The notes under the pieces are model-generated. The model saw only the letters and a list, made by a program, of their open reading frames with translations. It had not been told where the DNA came from and did not search any database. A stretch of DNA of 23,405 nucleotides from Chytridium lagenaria. Taxonomy: Eukaryota > Chytridiomycota > Chytridiomycetes > Chytridiales > Chytridiaceae. The stretch spans positions 1-23,405 of the forward strand of contig JAHLKC010000276.1 of NCBI GenBank assembly GCA_025449115.1. Direction: 5' to 3'. Below are positions 7,901-17,730 of this stretch, one piece after another (position 1 is the stretch's first letter; every line of letters begins with the position of its first letter). A program made the position numbers and the translations under genes.

Positions 7901-9419
7901 GACCCCTTCGCTACCTTCATTAACTTCTTCACTCCCTTCTTTCCTAGATGACCCATCCGCAAGTGCCACTGGTGCGGTGTCAGAGCTTCTCGGCCTTTGC
8001 TGAGGCGGTGCTTGGCTTGAATTCGATGACTTGATCAAGGTAAATGAGATTCTCTTTGCTGCTGTAGGTAAACGTTGCAAGTGCTTGTGCTGACGGTTCT
8101 TTCTTTGGTTTAAGGTCGTATCCGTCGTCCTTCGGGAATATGTCAAGATCCTTCTTTCTCGCCATCCCAAGCGAGATCAGGTTCCGTCCGATGTTTGGTA
8201 CGTATAACACGTTCTTGAGTATTAACGTTCCTGTTCTTTCGCCGTTTCTAATCTTCACTTCACAGTCACCAACTCCACGGGATTCAAGTTGCTGTTGTTG
8301 TCGGCAGTGCTGATGTTGCACTGATGGAGCGGTAGTTCGACAGGATGTTGCGCTGGAACGTCATGTGGTGAGTGGCTCCAGAGTCTAACATCCATCTGGT
8401 GTCTCTAGTCTGCGGACCGCCTTCCGAGCTCATGTTGACGGTAGGTACTGCTGCAACGAATACCACAGGATTTCCTCCGTTGTTGATGTTCTGATTGTTG
8501 TTTTGGTTTGCCAGGTTTGCATTAGGTCCTCGATTCCAACCACCTCGGCCTCGACCTCCTCTTCCACGTCCTCCTCGACCACGGAAACCCCGCGCCTCTT
8601 CCACGGAAAAACCCTCTTCCTGCAGCCGCAGGTTGAGCTTGAGGTTCGTTGTCTCTTTCATTTCTGTTGTCGTTATTTCTTCTCGCGCTCCAGCAGTCTC
8701 TTGCTAACCTTTCTTTCCGCAATTGTAGCATTCTCGGTCCTCGCCGCCGCGGTGTCTTTGTTGTTGATTGTTGTAGCGTCCGCAGCGTGAGCCTGAGCGC
8801 CTTCGTTCTCTTCATTTTCTTTCTTTCTCTCTTTCAGTTTCGTTTCATGATCTAACAGCTTTCCAACGACATAGGCATAGTCAGCCTCGGCTTGGGTTCG
8901 TTCTCGAGAAGGTTGACGATGATGTCGTATGCTTCAGGGAGGGTCGTCAAGAGGATGGAGATGTGTTGCGGGGTTGCCGTGTCTTCCCCCGCTGCCTTCA
9001 GTTGCTGAATGGTTGACGAGACCTCCGCGATGTAAGTCTTTAAGTCGTCTTCTTCTTTCATCTTCAAGTTCGTGAGTTTGCGTCTAATCGCGTTTCTGTT
9101 CGTCTGAGCCTTTTCTCATAGGTCTCGATGATTTTATCCCACGTCGCCTTTGCCGTGGATTCATCCTGTATCAACGGTAGGATGATGTCGTGAACTCTTG
9201 ATTCGATTCTTGCTTTTGCTTTCATGTCCAGGTCTTCTTCTTCTAACCTAGTCTTCTTTTCGGCATTTGTAGGCGTGTCAACGACTGCATAGGGCGTCCA
9301 GCCCTTCTCGACGATCTTCCAAAGGCCTTTGCCTTTCAAGTACCCATCATGCGGTACTTCCAGATGTGGAACTGTGTCCCATCAAACATCACAGGTTTGT
9401 CGTCGTTCTCTTTCGTCAT
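7901..9419 (-). pseudogene. copia-3 gag, RGG-rich tail, damaged zinc knuckle and protease
   Basis: ATG at 9419 begins MTKENDDKPVMFDGTQFHIW, as in copia-4. One base is missing near 9348 relative to copia-4, which shifts the frame. The gag core continues as DESTAKATWDKIIETYEKRL (about 9140-9200) and TYIAEVSSTIQQLKAAGEDT (about 8980-9040). The zinc knuckle near 8695-8740 reads ECYNCGKKG and then LARDC: the His and frame are lost through a small deletion. A Gly/Arg tail (FRGRGGRGRGGRGRGG, about 8535-8590) follows. The protease signature RWMLDSGATHHMTF is at about 8358-8400. The GAG-pre-integrase part lies at 7980-8320 (NVLYVPNIGRNLISLG). At least four frame changes break the reading. Confidence 0.85.
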
Positions 9420-9520
9420 CTTCTCGTGTTGACAGCTTTCTTTCTTTCTTGGGATGATCGCTCTTTTCTCTTTTACTCTTCGGCCCTCAAATGGATCGAT
9501 TCACTCCTCCTTCCAACCAG

Positions 9521-9534
9521 GTGAAGTGCTACCA
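9521..9534 (-). other. Primer binding site of copia-3
   Basis: Read on the minus strand, two bases after the LTR end comes TGGTAGCACTTCAC. The first seven bases, TGGTAGC, match the start of the initiator-Met tRNA primer site known from Ty1. The tRNA 3' end would be ...GCUACCA. The identity of the actual primer tRNA in this organism is inferred. Confidence 0.75.
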
Positions 9535-9536
9535 CT

Positions 9537-9923
9537 TGTAGGGGTTACGGGGCTCAATTGTAATTAAATATAATATTAATAAAGAGAATTATAAATGAAA
9601 TGTGATGGAGTCTCCAGCGGTGACAGGGAGGTAATTACTACAAAACTTCCATATATTAATGTTAACTACTTTTCGCAATACATGTAGAGTGGGGATTTAC
9701 ACCAGAACTTCATGACCGTAAATCCCTCCAATTACGTATCATAAATTAAACATAAAGTAATAAAGTTAAGGGAAACGCATCCTCAAATGGAATGAGGAGC
9801 TTAATAAACTGACCAACTCAAAACTTAAATAAACGCGTAAATAAACAGGTTCGGGGGAAAATAACTTAGACAAAATAACGAAGTGGTGAGTGAAACAAAA
9901 TAGAAAGATGAATAAACCCAACA
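9537..9923 (-). mobile_element. 5' LTR of copia-3 (387 bp)
   Basis: On the minus strand it runs from TGTTGGGTTTATTC to CCCCTACA, immediately before the primer site. It shares most blocks with the LTRs at 1608-2011 and 11452-11873, including GATGGAGTCTCCAG, an ACGCGT at 9833 and TTGAGCCCCGT near the end. It is shorter than the other two through small deletions. The bases just outside (9924 on) are RT sequence of copia-4. Confidence 0.88.
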
Positions 9924-10623
9924 TGTATCTCTGCTGGAACACCTCAATCTTCCCTTTTAAACGATCATAGCGACATTGCCACCCCAGAACGTATCGAAAA
10001 CTTGAGCCCTTGTACCTCGGTAAGTTCTCATGAACCGTTTATCTGATCGGTCTAATTCCTCCTTGCTTGTCGACGCCTCTATGATATCATCAACATAGAC
10101 TCCCTTCAAGGTGAGGTCCTTGCGGTTTCGCTTGTAGTAAAGACATGGATCCGCCGCAGAGCGAGTAAACTTCTCCTCGTCAACTTGGACGTGCTTAAGT
10201 CGGTGTTGAAACACATTGGTGCTTGTACGAGTCCGTAGAGGCTCTTCATGGATAGGCACACCCAATCTTCTTTCCCCTCAACGACGAATCCTTCTGGTTG
10301 TTCGATATATATCTCATGATCTTCAAGCTTCCATTCAAGGACGCGGTCTTGACGTCGTACTGTCGAATCTCCATGTTTTCTTAACAAGCGACCGCAAGCA
10401 TCACTCTCAGCGTCGCTTGCTTGATGACAGGTGCGAACTTCTCGTCATAATCGATTCCTTGTTTTTGCGAATAACCTTTAGCAACAAATCTAGCCTTCTG
10501 TTTGTCGAGATTCCTTAACTCATCTCGCTTTGTTTTGTACACGCATCCTGATTTAATAATCTTTTTCCCTTTTCGTTGGGGAACCAACCTCCATGTTCCC
10601 ATTTCAACCAAACTTTCTTCCAC
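9924..10623 (-). pseudogene. copia-4 reverse transcriptase (truncated)
   Basis: Recognisable blocks: SLVEMGTWRLVPQRKGKKII, FVAKGYSQKQGIDYDEKFAP, KLEDHEIYIEQPEGFVVEG and MKSLYGLVQAPMCFNTDL. The YVDD box is intact at 10086-10097, within GVYVDDIIEAS. Frameshifts lie near 10345-10390 and 10190-10250. The frame ends where the neighbouring LTR starts at 9923; in copia-3 the corresponding point is 5961. The rest of RT and the entire RNase H are therefore missing here. The N-terminus is cut at about 10620, where the linker deletion joins it to sequence from farther upstream. Confidence 0.86.
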
Positions 10624-11339
10624 CGGATCAACGAACCGTCTTCATAGTCTTTGCAATCGGGTGTAGATAACTAATACTGTCATCTTCGTCATCTTCAGAC
10701 TCTTCGTCGTTTACCGCAGTATCAATTTCACTTCCACCAGAGCTTGACGAGTCTGTAGAGTAATCCGGTAAGTCTAGATCGTTTTTCCATTCTTGAACCT
10801 CCCTTCAAACTTTGATTCCCCTTCTCTGCTTCCGCCGCCATTACTCCCTCGTTAAAAACCACTGACTTGCTTCTAACCAACTTATTTGTTTGCAAATCCC
10901 ATAGGCGATAGCCCAGCGGCTCATACCCAACGAGAGCACAGCTTCGTGCATTAAAGTCTCCTTTTTTCGTTGCTGCTTGGGTATCAAGACGAGCGCCAGG
11001 CAACCCATCCACAAAGTCTTGACAAGTCAGGTTTCACTCCAGCGAATCTCTCAAGCGGCGTTGCGTCTTGTTCGTTCGTTCGGGTTGGTGATCGGTTAAT
11101 GAGATAAGCTGCAGCCATCATGGCTTCACCCAAAAACACGTTTCGAGTTTTGATGAGCTTAACATGCTTTTAGACCTATCGTTCAAGGTCCTGTTCATTC
11201 GTTCAGCAACACCGTTCTGTTGCGGTGTGTACGGCTTCCACAGGCCTTTGCCTTTCAAGTACCTGATCATGCGGTGCTTCCAGATGTGGAACTGTGTGCC
11301 ATCAAACATCACAGGTTTGTCGTCATTCTCTTTTGTCAT
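10624..11339 (-). pseudogene. copia-4 Gag N-terminus fused to the C-terminal half of integrase
   Basis: From the ATG at 11339 the frame reads MTKENDDKPVMFDGTQFHIW, HRMIRYLKGKGLWK and then, without a stop, YTPQQNGVAERMNRTLNDRS. This is a Gag-integrase fusion produced by a deletion with its junction near 11235. The protease, zinc finger and the first two Asp of the integrase DDE triad are gone; the Glu (VAERMN) remains. After a frameshift near 11110, the integrase C-terminus continues (GLPGARLDTQAATKKGDFNA, YEPLGYRLWDLQTNKLVRSK) to about 10850, then the acidic linker. The KQQR/KGDF frame change near 10960 is also found in copia-3. No enzymatic function is possible. Confidence 0.85.
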
Positions 11340-11435
11340 CTTCTTGTTTGACAGCTTTCTTTCTTGGGATGATCACTCTTTTCTCGTTTACTCTTCGGCC
11401 CTCAAATGGATTGATTCACACCTCCTTCCAATCAG

Positions 11436-11449
11436 GCGAAGTGCTACCA
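11436..11449 (-). other. Primer binding site of copia-4
   Basis: TGGTAGCACTTCGC on the minus strand starts two bases after the LTR end, matching the copia-3 site except for one base in the distal part. The conserved TGGTAGC again points to an initiator-Met-type primer. Confidence 0.75.
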
Positions 11450-11451
11450 CT

Positions 11452-11873
11452 TGTAGGGGTTACGGGGCTCAAATGTAATTAAAATATAATGAATTAATAA
11501 ATAGAATAATCTATATAAATGATGATGGAGTCTCCAGAGGTGACAGGGAGCTAATAACTAACTATGGAACTTCCATCTATTGATGTTAACTTCTTTTGCC
11601 ATACATGTAGGAGGTGGGGATTTACAACAGAACTCATGACCCGTAAATCTCTTCTATTACGTATCATAAACTAAACATAAAAAAATAAAGTTAAGGGATT
11701 AACGCATCCTCAAATGGAATGAGGAGCTCAATACAACTGATCAACTCAAAGCCTAAATTATCAAAGCAAAACTTAAATTAACGCGTACACAAATAAAGTT
11801 CGGGGGAAAAACAACTTCGACAAAATACGAATGTGTGTGTGTAAAGCAAAATAGAAAGATGATAAACCCAACA
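11452..11873 (-). mobile_element. 5' LTR of copia-4 (about 422 bp)
   Basis: Plus-strand termini are TGTAGGGG and ACCCAACA. It shares all main blocks with the other two family LTRs and has an ACGCGT at 11781. A short duplication-like segment around 11760-11775 (TCAAAG...CTTAAATTA) makes it longer than the copia-3 LTR. It marks the right edge of the retrotransposon zone; sequence from 11874 on shows no similarity to the elements. Confidence 0.88.
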
Positions 11874-12492
11874 ACGCAACATTGGAGATGCTCTAAGTAG
11901 GCTGGATCCAGGTAATATCATAAGCAATAACAATGTATATGACTCACTAAAGTAAATTGTTTACTAAATTTGTTGCGTATGAACAAGATTTTGTGATATA
12001 ACCTCACCAAGAGGCATGAACGTGTCACTTATGTAGGCGTCGTGACCTTTTTTTATTTTTCCTTTTTCTCGTTTCATTCTTTTCTCTCTTGGAGTTTTTC
12101 ATAGTCTTTACCCGTAGAAACGAGAGATATTTTTACAAAAAAGAGGCCGGTCAACGTGGTATGTCAACTTATGACCTACTACCACGTAAGTCAATATGCC
12201 TGTTGTTGTTGTTTGATTCCCTTTTTGATTTGTTTTTATAATTGTAGAAAGTTGAATAGATTTACGTTCACCCAAAACACCTTGAAGGCCTTCCTGCTTC
12301 AGGCCAGCCTCTGCTGAGCTTTCACCAACCCTTTTTATTATGTATAGTGTATTGAATGTTGCCAGCGGGTGCTCAGGTGATGGCGTTCCCAGGAGGGACC
12401 GCAACCCAGACCAAGATGAACTTCTAAGAAGGTATGAGCAGTAGATATACACCTTATTTGCATGATTCCTTCAAGGTTCTGGTCAGAGAACC
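11874..12492. other. Spacer without recognisable gene
   Basis: Unique sequence with an AT-rich beginning and a pyrimidine-rich stretch at about 12050-12100 (T/C runs). Open frames here are short and show no motif I recognise; a 114-codon minus-strand frame (12108-12452) has no convincing start context or domain. It separates the copia zone from the degenerate coding stretch starting near 12493. Confidence 0.6.
12154..12187. repeat. Short inverted repeat
   Basis: ACGTGGTA at 12154-12161 and TACCACGT at 12180-12187 are perfect 8-bp inverted copies around an 18-base spacer. It could form a small hairpin or a paired binding site. There is no U-run after it, and it may be a chance occurrence. Confidence 0.4.
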
Positions 12493-14014
12493 ATGTCGGA
12501 CTCGGGAGTCTTCACACGACGACCGATGGATGAGGATGATGAAGTAGTTCATGTCTTTTTCAGACGGTGAACACACCTCCAACCTCTGCAAACTCAGGGG
12601 CAGGCTTTGAACCCGCCTCCTCTGAGCATATGACAAACAAAGGGAAAGAAACCCTTACCTGATGTAGTCAAATGGGACGAGGTCTTCCTGTTCCCCAAAT
12701 TCAAGATCCCACTCCTTTGAAAAATTGCTTGGGGTTCATCGCGACCAAGCCATCCGCCAGCGTGCTGAGGGCTCCCTTGACCCCCGCATACTCATCACTA
12801 GGCGCCGTCCTGTACCTCCTGCACCTCTTACTCCACCAGCATGCTTCAATCCTGTTGATGACGCCGAGCATGGCCGCTCCCGCTCCAACAGTGACCCCAA
12901 AACCGAGCGGACACTTGGTAGCAACCGCTACAACATCGACCTGGTCTTCCATCTCGTTCAGCGCCTTGGAGACCTAGGTGTTGAAGTTACTGTTAATGAG
13001 GGACGACTCAAAAGTAACGTTGCTTACCGTAACGAGAGACTAGAGTCTCTCACCTCTCTCGTGGACGAACGTCGCAAGCGCCTATACAAAACAATTAATG
13101 GAGTTCGAGACATGTTAGTCGACTCTACCAACGAACTTGCTATGCTCATGGGCTGTGGTGCTTTTAATATCCGCCAGCTCGACGCTGCGACAGAATACAC
13201 CGATGCAGCACTTGTAGCTGTACGGCACGACCTCACCAGCTGCTTGGTGAACAGTCAGATGAAGGTGAAAGAGATGCGTGATCGACTCACCTCACGTCGA
13301 CATCCATCCTCGCCTCCTGCACCTCCTCTGGTCCCTTTGGTCCCTTCAGTACCAGCTCCCCGGGCTCTGCTGAAACAGAGAAGTCAGGTCCGTCTTCCCC
13401 TGAACCATCCCCTCAACAACGTTGGGAAGGAACAACTCCCACTTACCAGACTCTCCTCGGTTGATGGTGATTCACTCACCGACACCACCACTTCCTCTGT
13501 GGACTCTGCCAGTGATGACGATGACCACACCGACCCCCGTCAGGTGGCTCCAGTTGCTCTTGCTTCTCGCCGTAGAGCACCCCGTCATCCATTGTCACGC
13601 CCTAGAGTCTATGGGTTAGCAAACACAAAGCATCTGACGTCGGATGTTGAAGGAATCACTAAGAAGCTCACCCTTCTTCAGTACTGTGAGTTTCGTTCTG
13701 GCTCTTCCACCCCTTCCAGCAGACCTCCTCTCCCCCTTCTCAGGAGTGTTGACGCTGATGTGGGAAAGAATACTCCTTTTAGTTGATAGTCATGCACCTA
13801 AAGTACTCACATGGGTTCCAACGCTTCCTCTGCGGGACCCCGCAGCCGCTATCCCCCGCACGGCTCTCCCCGTCGTGTTGATGAGCCAAACCCTATTAAT
13901 GATGGTGAGCTGATTGAAGTGGATGATGGTGTTAGTCCCTCATCAACTCCACCCCGCTCACCTTCTCCTACTCTTTGGGACCTTGTCCTTGATGCCACCT
14001 CAAATGAGCAATGA
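12493..14014 (+). pseudogene. Degenerate Ser/Pro-rich protein with a charged helical region; possible ORF1 of a non-LTR element
   Basis: An ATG at 12493 opens MSDSGVFTRRPMDEDDE. After a frameshift and a TGA near 12660, an ATG at 12672 (MGRGLPVPQIQDPTPLKN) leads, via an A-run frameshift at 12720-12724, into a 350-codon open frame ending at 13786. That frame has a Pro/Arg-rich start, then a charged region likely to be helical (RNERLESLTSLVDERRKRLY and VNSQMKVKEMRDRLTSRRH), then Ser/Pro/Asp-rich low complexity. A final frame (13811-14014) has ELIEVDDGVSPSS and ends TSNEQ-stop. No known domain is visible. A helical plus disordered layout ahead of an endonuclease-like frame would fit a LINE ORF1, but no zinc knuckle or RRM is seen, so the function is unknown. 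Confidence 0.5.
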
Positions 14015-14965
14015 AATGATGGAACCATTCCTCTTACCTTATTTCTTTCTCCTCTTTGTAGTGATAGAATATAATTAGAACTAATAGATTTCTTTCCTCT
14101 GCTTACCTCCGTCGTTTATGGTATCAAGATTCTGAAGAAGAAATTTATTGACTTTAAAAAATATATTATGAGTGCTAGAGTTGGGAGACAAACGCGCATT
14201 TGGCGCAATCCATCTCCCCCTCCAAAACTCGATGATACAACCATGCAGACGTTAACTACCCGTTAACGTTTTCATAAACTTGCAAGGGCAAATTTCCCTA
14301 TTAGGAGATTCCCTTTGCTCTTACCGCATCCATGGGCTTCGAGTCGCCTATGTAGATGCAATTTAATATTACGTGGTGTCTATCCACAACAACACCGTTC
14401 CCTAGTGAAAACCTGGACACAACCCATTCGACGCTTCTTCTTCACGACAGCGCTGATGACAAACACCTTGACAACACTTTGTCAACTTACAACGGTCCTT
14501 TGTCGCAACTTTGCTCTTAATACGGACGAGATGGATCTGTTATAAAAGTTGAGTAGTTTCACTGGGACACGTTCTGCATGGGTCCTTTTGATTCTCTCAA
14601 TAAGCTGACGTATCTTAATACGTTTCTACCTTTTGCTTATTGTCTCAGCGACAATAGGCTTAAAATCATCCATATCTCGGATGCCAGGATGACCGATAGA
14701 AGTCGCTCGTCCCTGAATGAAGCCTAATCTCGACGATGTTGACCATTTGTGGCTTCCAACCTCAACGCAACGATGCTAACACATTGATTATACCCACCCA
14801 CCCGCCCATTCTTTTCTCCTTCTCAAAAACGGGAGTTTGGATCTGATCGACCATTGCTTTCCAGCGAAGTTATCTTCCCTGAACAGCTCATTGATAATGT
14901 CTTTGTTAGGATAAAGTCATAGACTTTTTGAATATCAAAAACGGGAGTTCACAGGAACTACCCGA
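14015..14965. other. Non-coding or fully degenerate stretch
   Basis: No open frame of useful length or recognisable motif. The phrase AAAACGGGAGTT occurs twice (about 14825 and 14938). The segment lies between the Ser/Pro-rich frame and the nuclease-like frame and may be decayed coding or intergenic sequence of the same unit. Confidence 0.5.
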
Positions 14966-16383
14966 TTGCCTGATCCTGAGGTCAACTCCTCTCGCGAACC
15001 TAGGTACATACCTGAACAGATCACCCACGTCATAACAGCTAGTGCTGGTATACCACCAGGTGCTGTAAACTACCCAGTGCCCGACACTGGCCCAAAATCT
15101 CTAAGTGGTTTTTACGCCTATGAAATACTTGAGATACAGGAGCTATTCTCACCCCTCGATGAAAAGAGAAAACGACGGCTCTGCCAGATGTTCCTCCTCG
15201 TATGATCCATGACTTCCCACCAGAGTCATCAAAAAAGTCATATCCCATTGATGATATACGCACACCATTCCACTCTTCCAGGTTGAAGATTATAAGTTGG
15301 AATGTGAACAGCCTTCAAGCTCTTGTTAGAAACACTTGCAAAGAGAATTGAAGGTGATGAATCCAATAGAGTAGAGTTCTTTGCTAAACATTTGGATGAA
15401 ATAGAATGTGACATCGCCTGCTTTCAAGAGACTATGGTTGGCGATGGTCATGAAAAGTTTTGGCAACAACTGAGGTCCGTCCGCGGATGGAAGATGTATG
15501 CTGACGACAAAAGAAATGGACACAATGGTGTTATGACCATGGTCCGCAAAGACATCCCCGTACTTTCAGTATTATGTGGGACTCATACAATGCGCACTGA
15601 CTTTGACAACTTTGTTGAAGAAGGACAGTGCCTTACTCTCTGCCTCTTAGGTATAAATATAGTGACTGTCTATGCGCCAAATGGCACAAGGCATGATCAC
15701 AGACAGGAATATAAAATGAAGTTCCTTGAACAACTACACACTTTTGTAGAGAGTCTCAAGGCTCAATCTAATACAATTGTTGTTTGATATTTCAACATTG
15801 CTCACAAAGCAATTGATGTTTGTGAACCATCCAGATTTTACTGATACTCTGGATTCCGCAATGATGAACGCTACTGGCTTAGTTTGTTCATTAACTTAGC
15901 TTTCAAGAATGGATTCGTCATAGCCATCCGCATACGCCAGGATATACTCGGCATGATCCAACAGAATTCTATAAAGCTGTTTGGAGAATAGACTACACCT
16001 TTGTAGATAAACGAATTCCTTGTAAATGGAATGTCAACCACCCTTTCTTGGCGTCACTGACTGGCCATGAGATAGTTAAATTGGTTTTAGAGTACAGTGA
16101 TGCTCACCATATCAATTATGATAACATGATCTTTTTGCACTTGACCTACCTGATTAAGGGACGCCGCACAAAGCCCCAAACAACCCCGGGCCTTCTGCAA
16201 ATAATAGAAGTGCAAGGCCAAACGTTCTTTACGGCAGGCAGCGCTATAGATTCTGATGACCAGAATGCTATTGAAATTGAAGTTCCTCAGTTGGAACCTA
16301 ATATAGACAGTAATCTGGATAACAATTATCCTGATAACAACTTTGAAGTACCTTTGGCTCAGATAGTAAAGGGGTCAAAGTAG
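14966..16383 (+). pseudogene. ExoIII/AP-endonuclease-like (EEP superfamily) protein, broken
   Basis: A Pro-rich leader (REPRYIPEQITHVITA; FYAYEILEIQELFSPLDE) shifts frame near 15175 into PPRMIHDFPPESSKKSYPID. The first EEP motif follows, LKIISWNVNSLQAL (about 15285-15325). After another frameshift near 15327 the domain continues with DIACFQETM (metal-binding Glu), a GHNGVMTMVRKDI block, EEGQCLTLCLLGINIVTVYA and NTIVV. A TGA at about 15786 then replaces the Gly-Asp expected before FNIAHKAIDVCEPSRF. WRIDYTFVDKRI lies near 15985. A last 111-codon frame (16048-16383) begins at SLTGHE, where SDH would be expected. The NIAHxxID pattern favours ExoIII/Apn2-type AP endonucleases; the endonuclease domain of a LINE is the alternative. 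No reverse transcriptase follows. Confidence 0.65.
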
Positions 16384-17730
16384 GGTACTGGAGTTGTAAC
16401 CAACACCCTAAAACGTAACTTAGGGTAGTTCGGCAGATAGAACGTGGTAGTTCAAGGGTAGGAGCTTCCCGTATTATAAAGGGTAGTACCTTTTTAATTA
16501 ATACAAAACAATATTTTCTACATACCAAAATTGTAACTACCCTGGCAATGTTGAAGGCATCTGTAATGATGTATGGACTACCCACGTTAATTTTCGGAAA
16601 CCTGTATTGATATAGGAACTACCCAGGTTGATTTTCGGCATTCTTCTGGCACATAGTACCACCACCAAGCAATGGAATGACTGTACAATACTTCTCCTTT
16701 ATTAGACTGATGTTTTCTGTACCATTCGGCAACCGTCCGAACTACCCTTCGTTTAACTGGAGCTCGCCTTACTAGTACAGGGACTCCCACCGTTTTCATT
16801 TTTGGTATTATTCCACCCATTAAAAAGTTTACGGGTAATAGCCCCGCAGAAGTGGAGACCTGCTATAGTGTTTCTGGGATATTCAAATGTATGTAACTTC
16901 AGAAGATACTACCATTCCAACCATCCAGAGCTACCTTATGATGAATGGGAACTACCCTAGCCTTTCAAGGAGCATGCCTTACTAGGACAGGGACTACCAA
17001 AACAATTGTGGTGTTATTCTGAATTGACATAGTGGATATGTATACATACTTTATTTTGGTGTAGATGTAGAGGTATTATTTAAAAAGGCTGCTAGAAGAA
17101 GTAAATAAATTGTGACGCCTGTCAACCAGCAAGCAGGCTGACAGGGTACTACCCAGCCGTAATGGTGAAGTGAACAAAAGGCTGCTGGGTATTCCTGTCC
17201 TAAATGAAAGTAGTATCATACTAACCATTCAGATATGTATTTAACCACTCTTCAATCATAGGTACTACCCTTGCGTCTATTAGCATTCTCTACCAGGATA
17301 GCGACTACCAAAACATATGGTCTCTGCCTAAAGAACACTTGCCGACCTCAAGAATGGCTATATATTCACTGTGGAAATATGGCAATAACTCTACAAGGTT
17401 CTATGAAAGGGCTGGTTGAACCAGCGTTCACATTAGGCCCAACCAAATTAGAAGTAGGAAAACGAATTAGCGTTGCCAGGTATTCACTCAGCAAAGGAAG
17501 GCACTCTAATTTCATGCTATAGTACCCTCGCCTTTTACGGAGCATACCTTACTACTATGGGTAATACCAAAACCATTGTCTTATTCCCTCATTTCAACAC
17601 TCGATATGTATGCATAGTTGATGTTGGTTTACATGTAGGAGATAAAGTCGGCTGTAAAAGTACATAGCCCCTGTCAACAGTAGGTTACTACCCATGGAAC
17701 AAACTTAATACCTGGGTATTTGCATAGCAA

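Larger units (their letters stand above)
5159..9923 (-). mobile_element. copia-3: nearly complete Ty1/copia retrotransposon with 5' LTR, lacking a 3' LTR
   Basis: Minus-strand order: 5' LTR (9923-9537), primer binding site, gag (ATG at 9419), protease, integrase, reverse transcriptase, RNase H ending near 5165. Every copia domain is present, but multiple single-base frameshifts break the single long Gag-Pol frame into pieces. The 3' end is replaced directly by the copia-2 LTR, with no polypurine tract or matching LTR. On its right flank the 5' LTR sits against the RT sequence of the closely related copia-4, which suggests nested insertion or recombination between the two copies. Confidence 0.88.
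9924..11873 (-). mobile_element. copia-4: internally deleted Ty1/copia element of the copia-3 family
   Basis: It has an intact 5' LTR, primer site and gag start. It then jumps from the first 30 or so Gag codons directly into the middle of integrase. Later it loses part of the integrase-RT linker, and it ends at 9924 inside RT, where the copia-3 LTR begins. Relative to copia-3 coordinates, the first deletion removes roughly 7513-9309 and the second roughly 6646-6866. Apart from these, the sequence follows copia-3 closely. It resembles a non-autonomous deletion derivative or a decayed copy into which copia-3 inserted. Confidence 0.87.

Noticed and set aside
5125..9411. All frameshifts in copia-3 being sequencing errors
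   Set aside because: At least one lesion is shared with copia-4, and others coincide with real deletions, so natural decay explains part of them. Some single-base run-length changes may still be errors.
12108..12636. Minus-strand open frames between the copia zone and the Ser/Pro-rich frame
   Set aside because: No recognisable motif or start context, and lengths are compatible with chance.
16298..16820. Minus-strand open frames in the ACTACCC region
   Set aside because: Their peptides are translations of the repeated non-coding motif and share no known domain.
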